From Liriodendron chinense (lineage: Eukaryota; Streptophyta; Magnoliopsida; Magnoliales; Magnoliaceae): a stretch of 64,000 nt of DNA. Shown here one piece after another: positions 52,565-63,678 of the stretch (its first letter is position 1; each line of letters opens with the position of its first letter). The stretch is taken from NCBI GenBank assembly GCA_003013855.2, contig ML058484.1, forward strand, positions 4,017,344 through 4,081,343. Reading direction: 5' to 3'. The notes beneath the pieces are model-generated. The model saw nothing but the letters and a program-made list of their open reading frames with translations. It ran no database searches and was not told the origin of the DNA. The translations under genes and the position numbers were made by a program.

Positions 52565-53519
52565 ATGGGGTACTTGGGCAAAACTATCCTGTTTGACTTC
52601 CTCTTTATTTTGTCGTTATGGTTCAAAAATGCTGTAGAAGTAGATTTTTCCTTTGAAGTTATATAGCATGCAGCTTTTCTTAGAGTAAAATGGGTCGGAC
52701 TGTGCGACTAGGTCGGACTGAATGCTGATTGGGCCTACTTGTTGTTGGTACAGATGATCCGGACTGTCTATAAGATGATCCGTAATGCAACTGATTAAAT
52801 ATCTCATCGGTTGGACAATTCTGTTCATTCTAGTGACATCCTATAAATGGACAGTTAGGATAAAAATAGACAATGGTTCAAATTTAATGGGAATTGGAAT
52901 TTTTTACAGTGTCTTATCATTGGTGTGTGCCATCTGTTAGGCAGTCTAGATTATATGATCATGCTGGTATCTGTACCGCATCATGGTTTGTTTTAAGCAA
53001 TAGATGATCCATCATGACGAAGATAAGGATCTTCAAGTGAGAGTTCAGTTTTAGGTCCAAGCCTTATGCATATGACATGGACTAACCGAGCAATAAGTAG
53101 AATTCATGGGAATCGTCATGAGTTTCATTATCTTGACTTGGAGCATTATTTGTTTGGTTCCTGTGCAGATCAAAATCCTTGGCAGCGGAGTTTTCTTGTC
53201 CAACATGGTTCTCTATCGAGGCAAAATAATTGATACGCAGAATACTTGATCCAAATCCTAAAACTGTGAGTATGTGCAATGTGTCTCCGGATATACTCTG
53301 TTATTTTTGTAATAAATTCTTATGTTGTCTTTTCTCTTTTGGTTTCCTTAATGTTTGACTATCCGTAAGCAAGATCGAGAAACTTCTTCCAATGCCTTTG
53401 AATTTCAAATCTTTTGTGGCAGTGGTTATGTAAGGACTTCTCAGAGTAATAGTCTTCTTGGAGTAACATGGGTCAGACCATCCAACTAGGTTCTGTCGAC
53501 CGTCTGACAAGAGTCTAGA
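52565..53519. other. Non-coding stretch, no gene seen
   Basis: Contains two related phrases (TTCTTAGAGTAAAATGGGTCGGAC at 52678 and CTTGGAGTAACATGGGTCAGAC at 53457, given in part) pointing to one more dispersed repeat family. An exon-like acceptor TTCCTGTGCAG|ATC at 53169 may belong to the decayed gene upstream. No open frame is convincing. Confidence 0.35.
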
Positions 53520-53850
53520 AAAAGAAATTTAGCACAGGCTATTTTTTGTTGATGCAAGAAATTTAGCGACGGCTTCCGACCGTCGCTAAATGTATAATTA
53601 ATGGAAATTAGCGACGGTCTGTAGCCGTCTCTAATGTTATAATTCTGAAAATTAGTGACAGTTCGTAGCTGTTGCTAATGTTTCATCACATACCATGCTA
53701 CAGCGGCGGTTTCATAACATCTTATCCACCTGCTATGGATACACTGATGGCACACTTACCAACGGATGTCTTATCCACCGCTGCACGACCACTATAGGTT
53801 ATAGTGACAAATATGTGTCTTATATAACTGCCAACTGTTGTCATGTTTGT
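53520..53850. repeat. Fragment of a second CACTA-type subterminal region
   Basis: TTAGCGACGGCTTCCGACCGTCGCTAA (in parts, 53561-53589) followed by decayed copies (TTAGCGACGGTCTGTAGCCGT, TTAGTGACAGTTCGTAGC) makes spaced inverted pairs like those of CACTA elements but with a different word (TTAGCGACGG rather than TTACCGACGA). No CACTA terminus is visible, so this is a fragment, and its assignment is inference. Confidence 0.5.
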
Positions 53851-54263
53851 AGAATAAGCTTAAGATGCAAGTTAATATATAATTGGGTCCATTGGGATGT
53901 TTCACTGACATCCAATCTATTGTCCATCATTTTCACCCCAAAGTGCTCCCCTTACGCCCCCAAAACTATGACATTTAATCCATTCAGAAGATGCATCTGG
54001 CCATAATGAATTGGCAATTGGAAATGTGGCCATTCCAAAGCTTAGGAGAGCCACAACATGTGATTTTTAGAGATTTTGAGCATTATTTTGCATAGTGTGG
54101 GCTACTTAAGTTGTGGATTCATCTGAACTTTGGGAGAAACAGAACATAAGGATTTGCTCATGATGGATGGATTGGACGTCATTAAGTTGTCATGGTGTGT
54201 CTCACACGTACATTAAGCTTATCTTACAAACGATTGTATGGAATGTTTCACACGCACATTAAG

Positions 54264-54452
54264 CCTGCTAGCCCAGTTGGAAGATGACGGCATCAATTCA
54301 ATAGCATGTCTCAGGTTCGAGTTCTAAGGAGACACACTAATCCCACTGGTGGGTGGGTAATAACCGTGTGGGTGTGCATTGCACAGCTAACGGGGTGGTG
54401 CGTTGCATGACTAACAGAAAAATAAATAAATAAATAAATAAAAATAAAAAAA
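54264..54452 (+). mobile_element. tRNA-derived SINE
   Basis: GCTAGCCCAGTTGGAAGA resembles box A (TRGCNNAGYNGG) and CAGGTTCGAGTTCT box B. The 3' part TTGCATGACTAAC is shared with the SINE at 52386, and it ends in an A-rich (AAAT)n tail (54418-54452). A target duplication is not clear. Confidence 0.7.
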
Positions 54453-55310
54453 GAGGCTAAATCCCCTACAAACAATGTTTCTAAGATGAGGCCAGATCCA
54501 ATACAAACAGTTTTTGGATAAGCTTAATGTACAAATCCAAGTGTGGGGGCCCATTGTGATATATTCTAATAACATCCGTCTGTCCATCATGTGGACCCCT
54601 AGTGTTCTCGGATCCCAAAAATCTGACAACCCAAAACTCAGGTGGGCCACACCATATAAAATCATGAATTTTTATTTTTATGCTTTTTTTTTATAGTTAG
54701 AATCAAGATTGAACATGGGTCCTACAATAAGGGCAATGTGAGTGAACATTGAGCCATGGGAGAAGGCAATCAGAGTGGTAGGTATGGGAACATGGGAGGT
54801 TCATCACTAGCTGTTTGGCCCGGATCTTGTCCAGGCAAACGGCATACACGTCTTTCTCCGAATTCCTTCTCTCATCACTACGCGCCTTTTCTATTCTTAC
54901 CACGCCCTGGCTGGCCTTGCTTGCGCTGGCCGCATGGTTGGACCCTCTGTCTTTGCTAGGCTGGTTTTTACTCCATCTGGAACCAACCACACCATATAAA
55001 ATCATGATTAAAACCTCTGAAATCACATCATGCGGCCGACCTGAGTTTTGGAATGGCCCTTTTTTGGTGTCCAGTCATCCTTGTTAGATGCATCTTCTGA
55101 ACGGATTAGATAGCATTTACAAAAGATGTTCGACCCCACGTAACAATCTGGAAAGTTTTTAGTGGTGAGTGTCCCCATCCCAATTGTTCCCTTTAACGTG
55201 GCCAAGCATAATATAAAAATTACTGTGTGATTCCCACGGTGATGTTTAAGTGACATCCAATCCATTCATCAGGTGCAATCTCTAATGTTCTCCTTGGCAA
55301 CCAAACATCC
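54453..55310. repeat. Dispersed repeats holding a retrocopy
   Basis: 54470-54667 and 54987-55310 are members of the GTGGGCCC-type family (GGTGGGCCACACCATATAAA; GCCGACCTGAGTTTTGGAATGG). The first is interrupted by the RING-H2 retrocopy at 54668-54986. Confidence 0.55.
54668..54986 (-). pseudogene. Retropseudogene of a RING-H2 zinc-finger protein
   Basis: On the minus strand, 54986-54703 encodes a 5'-truncated protein end with a RING-H2 domain: AVCLD, PCSHTYHSDCLLPWL, CPYC, stop TGA at 54703-54705. Six or more zinc ligands are in place, but the first cysteine is a tyrosine (VYAVC), which should spoil zinc binding. After the stop comes an A-rich tail (54668-54695 in reverse). The insert is flanked by a perfect 21-base direct repeat (54647-54667 and 54987-55007, CCACACCATATAAAATCATG plus A). 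Tail, truncation and duplication show LINE-type retroposition of an mRNA. The family member cannot be named; RING-H2 proteins are mostly ubiquitin ligases. Confidence 0.87.
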
Positions 55311-55985
55311 AGCAGATCCAAAACTCAAGTTGGGCCACACCTTGCCATTTAATCCATTAAGACATTCATCTGAGCAAGATGCATGAATGTACACCCAAGA
55401 AATCAAACGATTCTAAAACTTAGTAGGCCACAACATATGATTTTACTAGTTATGGCATAATTTAGATGGTATGCCCAACGGCTGAATTTTGGATCAAACT
55501 TAGATTTTCAACCCAAGTAGAATAGGAGGGGATTGATGTCAATTAGATCATCATGGTAGGCCCTACAATTGTTCACAAGTATATCCAAAATACATTTATA
55601 TTGGATAAGTTTGATATAGGTGCCTTTAAGTGTGCGTCAGCTTTTTTGTATATTTTCCCTGATAAAAAAAAAAAAAAAAAGAAAAAAAAATGCATTGTTT
55701 AAGTTATTTGAAGCGAAGATAAGTGATAAACAGTACATTTAGGCCAACACTGAGAGTCAGTGGACCAATTAAGTTGATTTTCAAGATCAACGGTCTGATC
55801 TTTTTTTCTTTTTGGGTGGAGATGGGCTGGTGCCGTCGGAGAGCATATTGCATGGAATATCACAGTTACACCTACATGGGCACAAGGTCTTGCGTTTCCC
55901 CCAAACAGACTACAAGGAGTACATATACAAAATCTTTGCCTAAAACAAGCCTCTATACAAAAGCACTAAAATCTTTGCTTACTCA
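55311..55985. other. Non-coding stretch, no gene seen
   Basis: 55320-55600 is a piece of the dispersed family; an A-rich run is at 55664-55690, possibly the tail of an old retroelement. No gene. Confidence 0.4.
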
Positions 55986-56283
55986 ATTGGACAGCACCTT
56001 ACAGTCACCCAGCAGATAACTTCCAGCCTATCATATGCATGTGACATCTAACTGTTTCAATAGGTTGGCCCCCCATAAGGATCAGTGATAAAATCAGTTC
56101 TGTCCACCCATCAGATAGGCCAGAATAGAAAATAATGTCTATCATGATAAATAGCAAAATACAAATTTGGTCCACTCAGTAATGTGGCTGAGTTTTGCAC
56201 AAGGTGAAGGTTAATATATTTGGACAGGTTGACGCATCAGCACATGAAAGGCTTAATATATTTGGACAGGTTTGACTCTCAGT
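55986..56283. repeat. Dispersed MITE-like segment B, copy 2
   Basis: Matches 34960-35240 (AACTTC.AGCC, GGTTGGCCCC, ATAGCAAAATACAA, TTTTGCACAAGGTGAAGG) and the left arm of 49019-49383. Directly followed by a SINE. Confidence 0.6.
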
Positions 56284-56443
56284 GGGGCCTGTAGCCCAGC
56301 TGGTTGAGTCCGAGTTTATCAACCAGTTGGTCTCAGGTTTGAGACACACCAGCAGCACCTTTGGGTGCTTTTGGTCAGGCTGGGTCGTGTGTGTTATGTT
56401 CAAGTGTTCGGCCGGGTTGTGTTAAAAAAAAAAAAAAAAAAAA
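56284..56443 (+). mobile_element. tRNA-derived SINE with poly(A) tail
   Basis: GGCCTGTAGCCCAGCTGGTTGAGT contains a perfect box A (TAGCCCAGCTGG); GGTCTCAGGTTTGAGACAC fits box B. A tail of about 20 A ends at 56443. It is too degenerate outside the boxes to be a tRNA gene. Confidence 0.78.
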
Positions 56444-56995
56444 TCCACACATTTGTGCCAACTGTACAGAGCTGACGTGTATGGCTTTCTATCGTTTGAT
56501 ACTTCTTACTTTACATTTTGCTTAAGTGTCATTTTCAGTCTGGTTCACCACCTCACTTTGGGACGGTTGGGTCGGGCTGCCGTTCAACCCATGTCTATCA
56601 TCTCTTCCAAGTGGCCGACATGTTCGTTTTTCTTTCATAATGAAGTTAAAACATTTTTAATTCAACTCTAATAATCTGTTTTTTATATTAATTTTGGCAA
56701 TTTATAACTAAAGAGTAACATGTTATAAGGTGGTTGGGGTATGTTTTGGGTGCAGCTAGAAAGGCAAGTTGGGTGAAATGGTTTTCCACCCAAATAAGGA
56801 TCCCTTGTGTTTCAGGTCATATGGGAAACATTTTGGAAATAGGTAATTATTTGATACTCTGGTAGCATATGATGCTTTATATACAGGCACTGAGATTGAA
56901 ATCAAATGAAACCACCTAATTAAATTGTGGAACTCACTGTTTCTAAGTCACAGTCTCAAGACAAGATTGGTTGAACAATTCTAATGTCTAATCTA
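56444..56995. repeat. Duplicated segment C, copy 2
   Basis: Matches 36055-36597 in the same orientation. It lacks the LTR that follows copy 1, and so shows the sequence before that insertion. Confidence 0.65.
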
Positions 56996-57231
56996 CACTT
57001 GTTCGTTAAAATAGGTTCATTGGATCTTTTTACTTTTAATTAATCCTCCAAGAGATGTCCAACAATCCCACCGTCAGATGATCAGATTATCTTAATTTAC
57101 TGGTAGTTTAGCCAGTCTTGTCAGGTAATATGCAATTTCTGAGTAATTTGTAGGCACCCAAGTATCATCCATGTTAGAATCCCTTGATATACATTGATAC
57201 GCCATCTTCTAACAGCTTAATCTTTTAGATA
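56996..57231. other. Non-coding stretch, no gene seen
   Basis: AT-rich, no element ends or genes recognised. Confidence 0.4.
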
Positions 57232-57782
57232 GGGCTCTCAATGGGTTGGATTTGAATCAGATCCAGTTGGATCTGGCTCCTAGTCCATATATCTGTAGAC
57301 AGATTCGGATCCAACTCAGCTCCAAAAGGCGATATCCATATCCGATCCATTTATAAATTGTTAGATCCATTTCCGATCCAAAATCCATATAACCATCAGA
57401 TTCGGGTCGGATCTAGGTCTGAATCCACCCCCATTACAAACCTAAAAAAACATATATGATATTATATATTTAATTTAGTCCCACTATTTACTATGGTATG
57501 GTCGACATGGCCTAAAATAATTTGTAAAACGGATGGCCAGCATGAATATAACATATACAATAAGGTGACAATGAGTCGGATCTTAATCGGATTCGGATCG
57601 AACTCGGATATGTTCCTGTGAATCCATATCCGGTTCATTTAAGTAATCGGACCTATTTTAAGATCCAAATCTGGTCCATTTAACTAATTGGACCTATTTT
57701 AAGATCCAAATCCGCATTATACTAATGCGGATTTGGAGTAGATCGGATCTCGGATCTGACCCGCTCCATTGAGAGTTTTAAA
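57232..57782. mobile_element. Probable hAT-like MITE rich in GGATC words
   Basis: The ends are inverted: GGGCTCTCAATGGGTTGGAT (57233 on) and, in reverse from about 57780, AAAACTCTCAATGGAGCGGG. The interior repeats GGATCGGAT/GATCCGAATC words in both orientations, so it can fold on itself. Terminal CTCTCAATGG is typical of some hAT-like MITEs, but I could not fix a target duplication. Confidence 0.55.
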
Positions 57783-57784
57783 GA

Positions 57785-57903
57785 AAGTGGTGATTTGACA
57801 TAGTATAAGAGAAAAAGGTCCTGTGTTCAAATTCTAGAAGTAGCAAATATGTCACCAGTTATATATTCTCCCACGGGGGCATTTATGGTGTGAGTTGTGA
57901 GTG

Positions 57904-57935
<32 letters not shown>
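57785..57935 (+). mobile_element. Possible SINE followed by (CT)n
   Basis: AGTGGTGATTTGACATAGTA and GGTCCTGTGTTCAAATTCTAG look like decayed boxes A and B at a suitable distance. It ends in a (CT)n run (57905-57934). Only suggestive. Confidence 0.35.
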
Positions 57936-58013
57936 CTAATTGATTTGAGGCACAAAATGAAGAAATATAATGTGGGCCCATATGCTGGTGATCCAAACCG
58001 TTGATTTTATGGA

Positions 58014-59049
58014 GCAAATTCTAATTCATCTCCACCTTCTTATTGCAGACCATCCCATAATGAAGATGAAATGCAAAAATCATATCATCTCTTTTGATGA
58101 TCGTCCCTACACACTTCTGGATTCCCTCTCAATGAGTCATCTACATTGAGCTTAAGCCATCCAATCTTGGGCTTTTTCCATTTGGTAACCATAAAGGAAC
58201 GCCCAGGTTCCCATCATTTGCACAAATTCTCGTAGCCATTTACCTTCCTTCACATTCACCTGAGATGCCTGCCCTTATAGATTATCATGACACTGCCCGA
58301 CTCGAACCAAAACGCCCAAAAGAATAATAGAACTCGTGTTAGATGCATCTTGGGATGTATGTAACCACTAATTGGGTTGGGCCAGACATACATTCATATT
58401 CCATTCTTAAATGTGAGTTGGGTCATGCCAAGTCCAAGTGAGTTGGTCAAGTGGGGCCCAATTACAATTAAATGGTTGAGGTCAGGTTGGTCTTCGCCAT
58501 GATAAAATTTTAAGTGGGCCCCATTGGACAACAGGATAATGGGTTGCAGGTAGGGTCGGATTTGGTAAATATAGAAGGCTCGAGCAAACCCAGCCCAAAC
58601 CAGAATTGGTCCCTTGCTGCCCCAATCCTATCAGTCTTTTCTTCATCAGTACACCCAACCCATCCTTATTTGGGCCCAAAAGCAGGTGTAATCAGATCTT
58701 GGGCCTTTCGCCCAAGTCAAAATCCACTCCAAAGACAGCTGTACCCAGATCACACACAGGCCAGCCCAGCCCACATGATGATATTTGCACCCATTATTTG
58801 CTGAGCCCTTACAGCATTTATTTTTAGGGCGGCTTATTGTACTGGGATTGGACCATTGGCCTAAAACTCTGGCTCAAACCCATACAATAATTATAGTGAT
58901 ACACAGGCCTTGACTTTGGATAGGTCCTGGGTTCAATAGAAAAGGTATCAAAGCCCATTTTGGCTATTTGGGCCTGATTGGTCCCAGCACTGATCATAAC
59001 TCAACAAGCCTATTGATAGGATTTTTTATGGATTCTCACCAAAGAGACA
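58014..59049. repeat. Duplicated segment A, copy 2
   Basis: Matches 33640-34800. It has the empty site of the 152-base MITE (58998-59005) and is itself cut at its right end by the copia element, right after CCAAAGAGACAGTTCT. Confidence 0.72.
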
Positions 59050-59054
59050 GTTCT

Positions 59055-59686
59055 TGTTGCGCAGCACACCAACAATGCCGGTGAACCGAGATCCAATCTC
59101 CGGTCTCACCCACAAACGATAAACAGGAAGAAAATAATAACTAGAAAAGAATCACACAAACCAACAATCCACAAGACAGAGATTTACGTAGAAAAACCCC
59201 AACAAGGGTAAAAAAACCACGGGTGCAAACTTCACTATGAAGAAAGAACAAAGTTACAAGCAATGCACTTACCTTCTCCTATGCTCCCATGCACAGAGAT
59301 GGCCCTTTTGCTAATCCTCTCGCCTTTTTCTCACCTTGGACGTATAGAAGCCCTAATCCTCTTATCTAATCCCGGTTTACACCCCTTTATATAGTAAACC
59401 CCGCAATTAGAACATAAAATAGGAAACCCGCACATTAAGCTCACGGCCAGTCGGTCGCCCGGTCACTTTGACCGTCGGGCGCCCGGCCAATGCAAAAACC
59501 GTCCAGCAACAAAAACATAAAACTGATGAATATCGGGCGCCCGGTTACTTTGACCGTCGGGCGCCCGGACGTTCACAAAACAGTCCAGCGGACTTAACAA
59601 CAAATGGCCTGAATTTCGGGCGCCCGGTCCACAGACCGTCCGGGCGCCCGACCATGTTCAGTGGAGTTTTGTCTCCACACTCAACA
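59055..59686 (-). repeat. 3' LTR of the copia element
   Basis: 632 bases, plus-strand ends TGTTGCGCAGCACACC and CACACTCAACA. It equals the solo LTR at 3466-4097 in length. In element orientation several CGGGCGCCCG palindromes (59472-59650) lie upstream of a TATATAAAGGG box (about 59389-59400). Confidence 0.93.
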
Positions 59687-59702
59687 ATCTCCCACTTGGA
59701 GA
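59687..59702 (-). promoter_or_regulatory. Polypurine tract of the copia element
   Basis: The minus strand reads CTCCAAGTGGGAGAT directly before the LTR start TGTTGAG. Position and purine content fit the primer for plus-strand DNA. Confidence 0.75.
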
Positions 59703-59757
59703 CAATCACCACCTGATCCTTCGTCTTCTACATCCAGAGTGCACCACCTCCCAGTCT

Positions 59758-62700
59758 TCAAGCCTGAAGACCAACCAAAGCTGAACAGAGCTTCAGCTTC
59801 TCCCGTGTGACCGCCTTGGTCAACAAATCTGCAGGATTCTCACTTGTATGAATCTTCTCCAAAGCAATCGATCCATCTTCCAGTAACGAATGTATGAAGT
59901 GATATCTGATGTCAATATGCTTGGTCCTCGAATGAAAGACTGAATTCTTAGCCAAGTGTATTGCACTCTGACTGTCACTGTACAGCTTGCAATCTGCTTG
60001 CTTCTTTCCCAACTCTTCCATAAAACCTTGCATCCACACCATCTCCTTGCACGCTTCGTAGCTGCAACATATTCTGCTTCCGTTGTACTGATGGATACTA
60101 TCTTCTGTAATTGAGAGATCCAACTGACTGCAGCACTACCCAGGGTAAAGACATACCCTGTAGTGCTCCTTCTGCTGTCGATATCTCCTGCCAAATCTGA
60201 ATCGACGTAGCCTTGTAGCTTGATTTCTGATCCTCCATAACACAGCCCTACATTCACAGTACCTACCAAGTATCTGAGGATCCACTTCACAGCTTCCCAA
60301 TGTTCCTTCCCGGGGTTGTTCATGTACCTGCTAACAACTCCCACTGCTTGAGCAATGTCTGGCCTCGTGCTAACCATAGCATACATGAGGCTCCCTATGG
60401 CTGACGCATAAGAGACTTTAACCATGTAGTCCCGTTCCTCCTGCATCTTAGCTCCTTGCTCCTTAGAAAGCTTGAAATGGTTGGCTAATGGAGTGTTAAT
60501 CGGCTTAGCACCTCCCATGCTGAATCGATCAAGTACCTTGGCTATGTACTCTGCCTGTGACAAAACCAGCTTTTTGTTTTTTCTGTCACGCTTTATCCTC
60601 ATGCCTAGGATTTGTTTTGCAGCTCCTAAATCCTTCATGGCAAACTCTCTAGACAGTTGTCTTTTGAGATCTGAGATGTCCTTCATGCTTGATCCGGCCA
60701 CAAGCATATCATCAACATACAGAAGAAGAATGATATACGACGTATCAAACTTCTTCAAGTAGCAATAGTGGTCTGCATGACATCTCCTGTACCCGTTTCC
60801 CGACATGAAACTGTCGAACTTCTTGTACCACTGCCTTGGGGCCTGCTTCAGACCATATAGACTCTTCTTCAGTCTACACACATTGTTCTCCTTTCCTGGT
60901 GCCACGTATCCTGTCGGTTGATGCATATATATCTCTTCTTCAAGGTCTTCATGAAGAAAGGCTGTCTTAACATCTAGTTGCTCTAGATGTAAGTCCTCTG
61001 TAGCCACTATACTCAAGACCATGCGAATCGTAGACATCTTCACCATAGGTGAAAATATCTCTGTGAAATCGATACCTGCCTTTTGTTGGAACCCTTTCAC
61101 AACCAGTCTAGCCTTGTACCGTTTCGAACCATCGTGCTCCTCCTTCAGTCTGTAAACCCACTTGCTATGAAGAGCTTTCTTACCCTTGGGTAGAGTGACT
61201 AGCTCCCACGTACGATTAGACTCAAGAGAGTCCATCTCATCTTCCATGGCTTGCTCCCACTTAACCCGCATATCTGACCGTAACGCCTCTTCAAAACACT
61301 CTGGCTCACCATTATCTGTCAGCAGTAGATAATGTAAGGAGGGTGAGTATCGGACCTTGGGTCTCCTCTCCCAAGTAGACCTCCTCACAACCGGTGTCTG
61401 CGGCTCTGCCTCATCATGCTCCTGTGCATGCTCATCCTGTGGCACTGTAACACCCGTGTCCGGTAGCTCTTCCAACTCTACGAATTCCTTCTCATCGGCC
61501 TTGTCCTGCTTTTGCTGCACACTGTCCTTATGCGTCACCTTTTCATTGAAGACTACATCCTTGCTTCTGATAATTTTTTGGTTCTCTGCATCCCAAAACC
61601 GGTAGCCAAAATTATTCTGCCCGTAGCCTATAAACGTGCACCTCCTGGACTCCGGATCCAGCTTGTTTCTGTGCTCTACATCAATGTAAACATAAGAAGT
61701 GCAACCAAACACTCTGAGATGTGCAAGGTTTACCTCTTTCCCAGTCCACGTTTCTTTTGGTAGCCCACCATCCAATGGTGCTGAAGGACTTCTATTGATG
61801 AGATATACGGCAGTATTCACAGCATCTGCCCAAAAGGTCTTGGGCAACCCTGCATGTAGCCTCATGCTCCTAGCGCGCTCAAGGATGGTGCTGTTAATGC
61901 GCTCAGCCACACCATTCTGCTGCGGTGTCCCTGGAATCGTTTTTTGATGTTTGATTCCATTGGCTGCACAATACTCCTTAAACCTCTTATCACAATATTC
62001 TCCCCCATTATCTGATCTGAGACACTTCACAGTTTTACCGGTCTCATTTTCTACCATAATTTTTCACTTCTTAAATACATTGAATACATCTGATTTGTGT
62101 TTTAAGAAGTAGACCCATAGTTTTCTACTAGCATCATCAATAAAGGAAACAAAATAACGTAAGCCACCAAGAGATGATACCTGTGCCGGTCCCCACACAT
62201 CAGTGTGTACAAGCTACAATAGATACGTCTTTGGAGCGCGTCCTGTCTTCTTGAAGCTAACTTTCTTCTGCTTGCCATACACGCAGTCCTCGCAGAATTC
62301 CAGATCGATTGCCTTCAACCCTGGTAACTTCCCATTTGACAATAGCACTTTCATCCCCTTCTCACTCATATGTCCTAACCTCTGATGCCATAACTGCCCG
62401 TTCATTCCAGTTGATGCAACTGCGAGTGAACTATACGATCCGGAAGTCACATACAAAGTACCTTCCTTCTTGCCTCGAGATATAACCAAGGCACCTTTTG
62501 TGACCTTCCATGCATCGCTCGTGAATATCGTCACATATCCGGTATCGGCCAACTGTCCCACTGAGATCAGATTCCGTCTCAAACTCAATACATGTCTGAC
62601 ATCCTTCAGCTTCAACACCGTTCCGTCTTTCTGACTTAAATGAACGTCTCCTTTGCCAACAATACTGCATGGCTCATCATCACCCAGGTAGACTCTTTCA

Positions 62701-63639
62701 AAGTTACCTGAGACATAATCACGAAGAACTTCTTTTGATGAAGTGGCATGAAACGAAGCACCCGAGTCTATAACCCAAGACTCATTACGCTCATCAAGAG
62801 ACAAGATCAACGCCTCTGTGTCACTCTCCTCAGATAGATTCACTGAATCCTTCCCACCTTGAGAGCTTCCTTCTTGTTTCTTAAGCAGCCCTGCAATCAC
62901 GCTTCATGTGCCCCTTCTTCCCGCAATGCCAACACCCGTCCTTGTCTTTCGGTCCCTTGGACTTATTCCTCGGCTTAGAACGCTCGTGTTTATTGCCTCC
63001 TTTGTTTGAAGATCTTCCTCTTCCTTCAACGTTTAGAGTATTTCCTGAATCCCCTGAAGTTCCTGATGCCTTCCTTCTAGATTCTTCTCTTAGAATTAGA
63101 CCGGCCACATCATCAAATTTCAACTTTGTAGATCCTGAAGAATTGCTCACGGCAATCACCAAACCATCCCAACTGTCTGGCAAACTTGACAAGATCAATA
63201 GGGCCCTGACCTCGTCATAAAAAATGATGCCAACGGATTCCAATTATCTCGTGACTGTATTGAACTCGTTTAGATGTTCAGCCATGCCCCCACCATCTGA
63301 CATCTTCATGTTGAAAAGCCGTTTCATAAGATGAACCTTGTTGGACGCCGATGGTTTCTCATACATCGTAGCCAAAGCCTGCATTAATTCTTTTGTGGTC
63401 TTTACTTTGGATATGTTGAAGGCGACGACGCTCTTAGACAAAGAGAGTCGGATCGTTCCTAAAGCCTTCCGATCCATTAAAGCCCATTCATCATCTGTCA
63501 TCTTCTCTGGTTTCTTCTCTTTTCCTTCTAGAGGAATGTAGAGGTCCTTCTGATACAGATAATCCTCCATCTGCATCTTCTAGAAGGCAAAGTTTGAACC
63601 ATCAAACTTCTCAATTCTAGTTTTTTCATCTTCCGCCAT
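59758..63639 (-). pseudogene. Decayed copia gag-pol polyprotein
   Basis: The start is the ATG at 63639 (MAEDEKTRIEKFDG). Gag is broken by TAG near 63580 (Trp expected) and TAA near 63244, has a CCHC knuckle (CWHCGKKGHMKRDC, about 62930-62890), and shifts frame near 62890. Protease (WVIDSGASFHAT, about 62780-62745), the integrase zinc finger (HQRLGHMS...CEDCVYGK) and core (HTDVWGP, then stops at 62214 and about 62058) follow. From 62057 one open stretch covers the rest of integrase (GTPQQNGVAERIN), reverse transcriptase (YVDD at 60708-60719) and RNase H to a frameshift near 60060, after which 60123-59758 gives the end (DSQSAIHLAKN, TKHIDIRYHFI). Not functional, but less decayed than the CRM-like copy. 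Confidence 0.92.
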
Positions 63640-63662
63640 CGCTCCCAATTGAACTAAACCAA

Positions 63663-63676
63663 TAGCTCTGATACCA
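63663..63676 (-). promoter_or_regulatory. Primer-binding site of the copia element
   Basis: The minus strand reads TGGTATCAGAGCTA two bases after the LTR end ...GCGCAACA, complementary to the 3' end of initiator methionine tRNA, the usual primer in this group. Confidence 0.88.
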
Positions 63677-63678
63677 GT

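Noticed and set aside
56284..56360. A tRNA gene
   Set aside because: Boxes A and B are present but no cloverleaf with acceptor stem can be formed by eye, and a poly(A) tail follows; it is a SINE.
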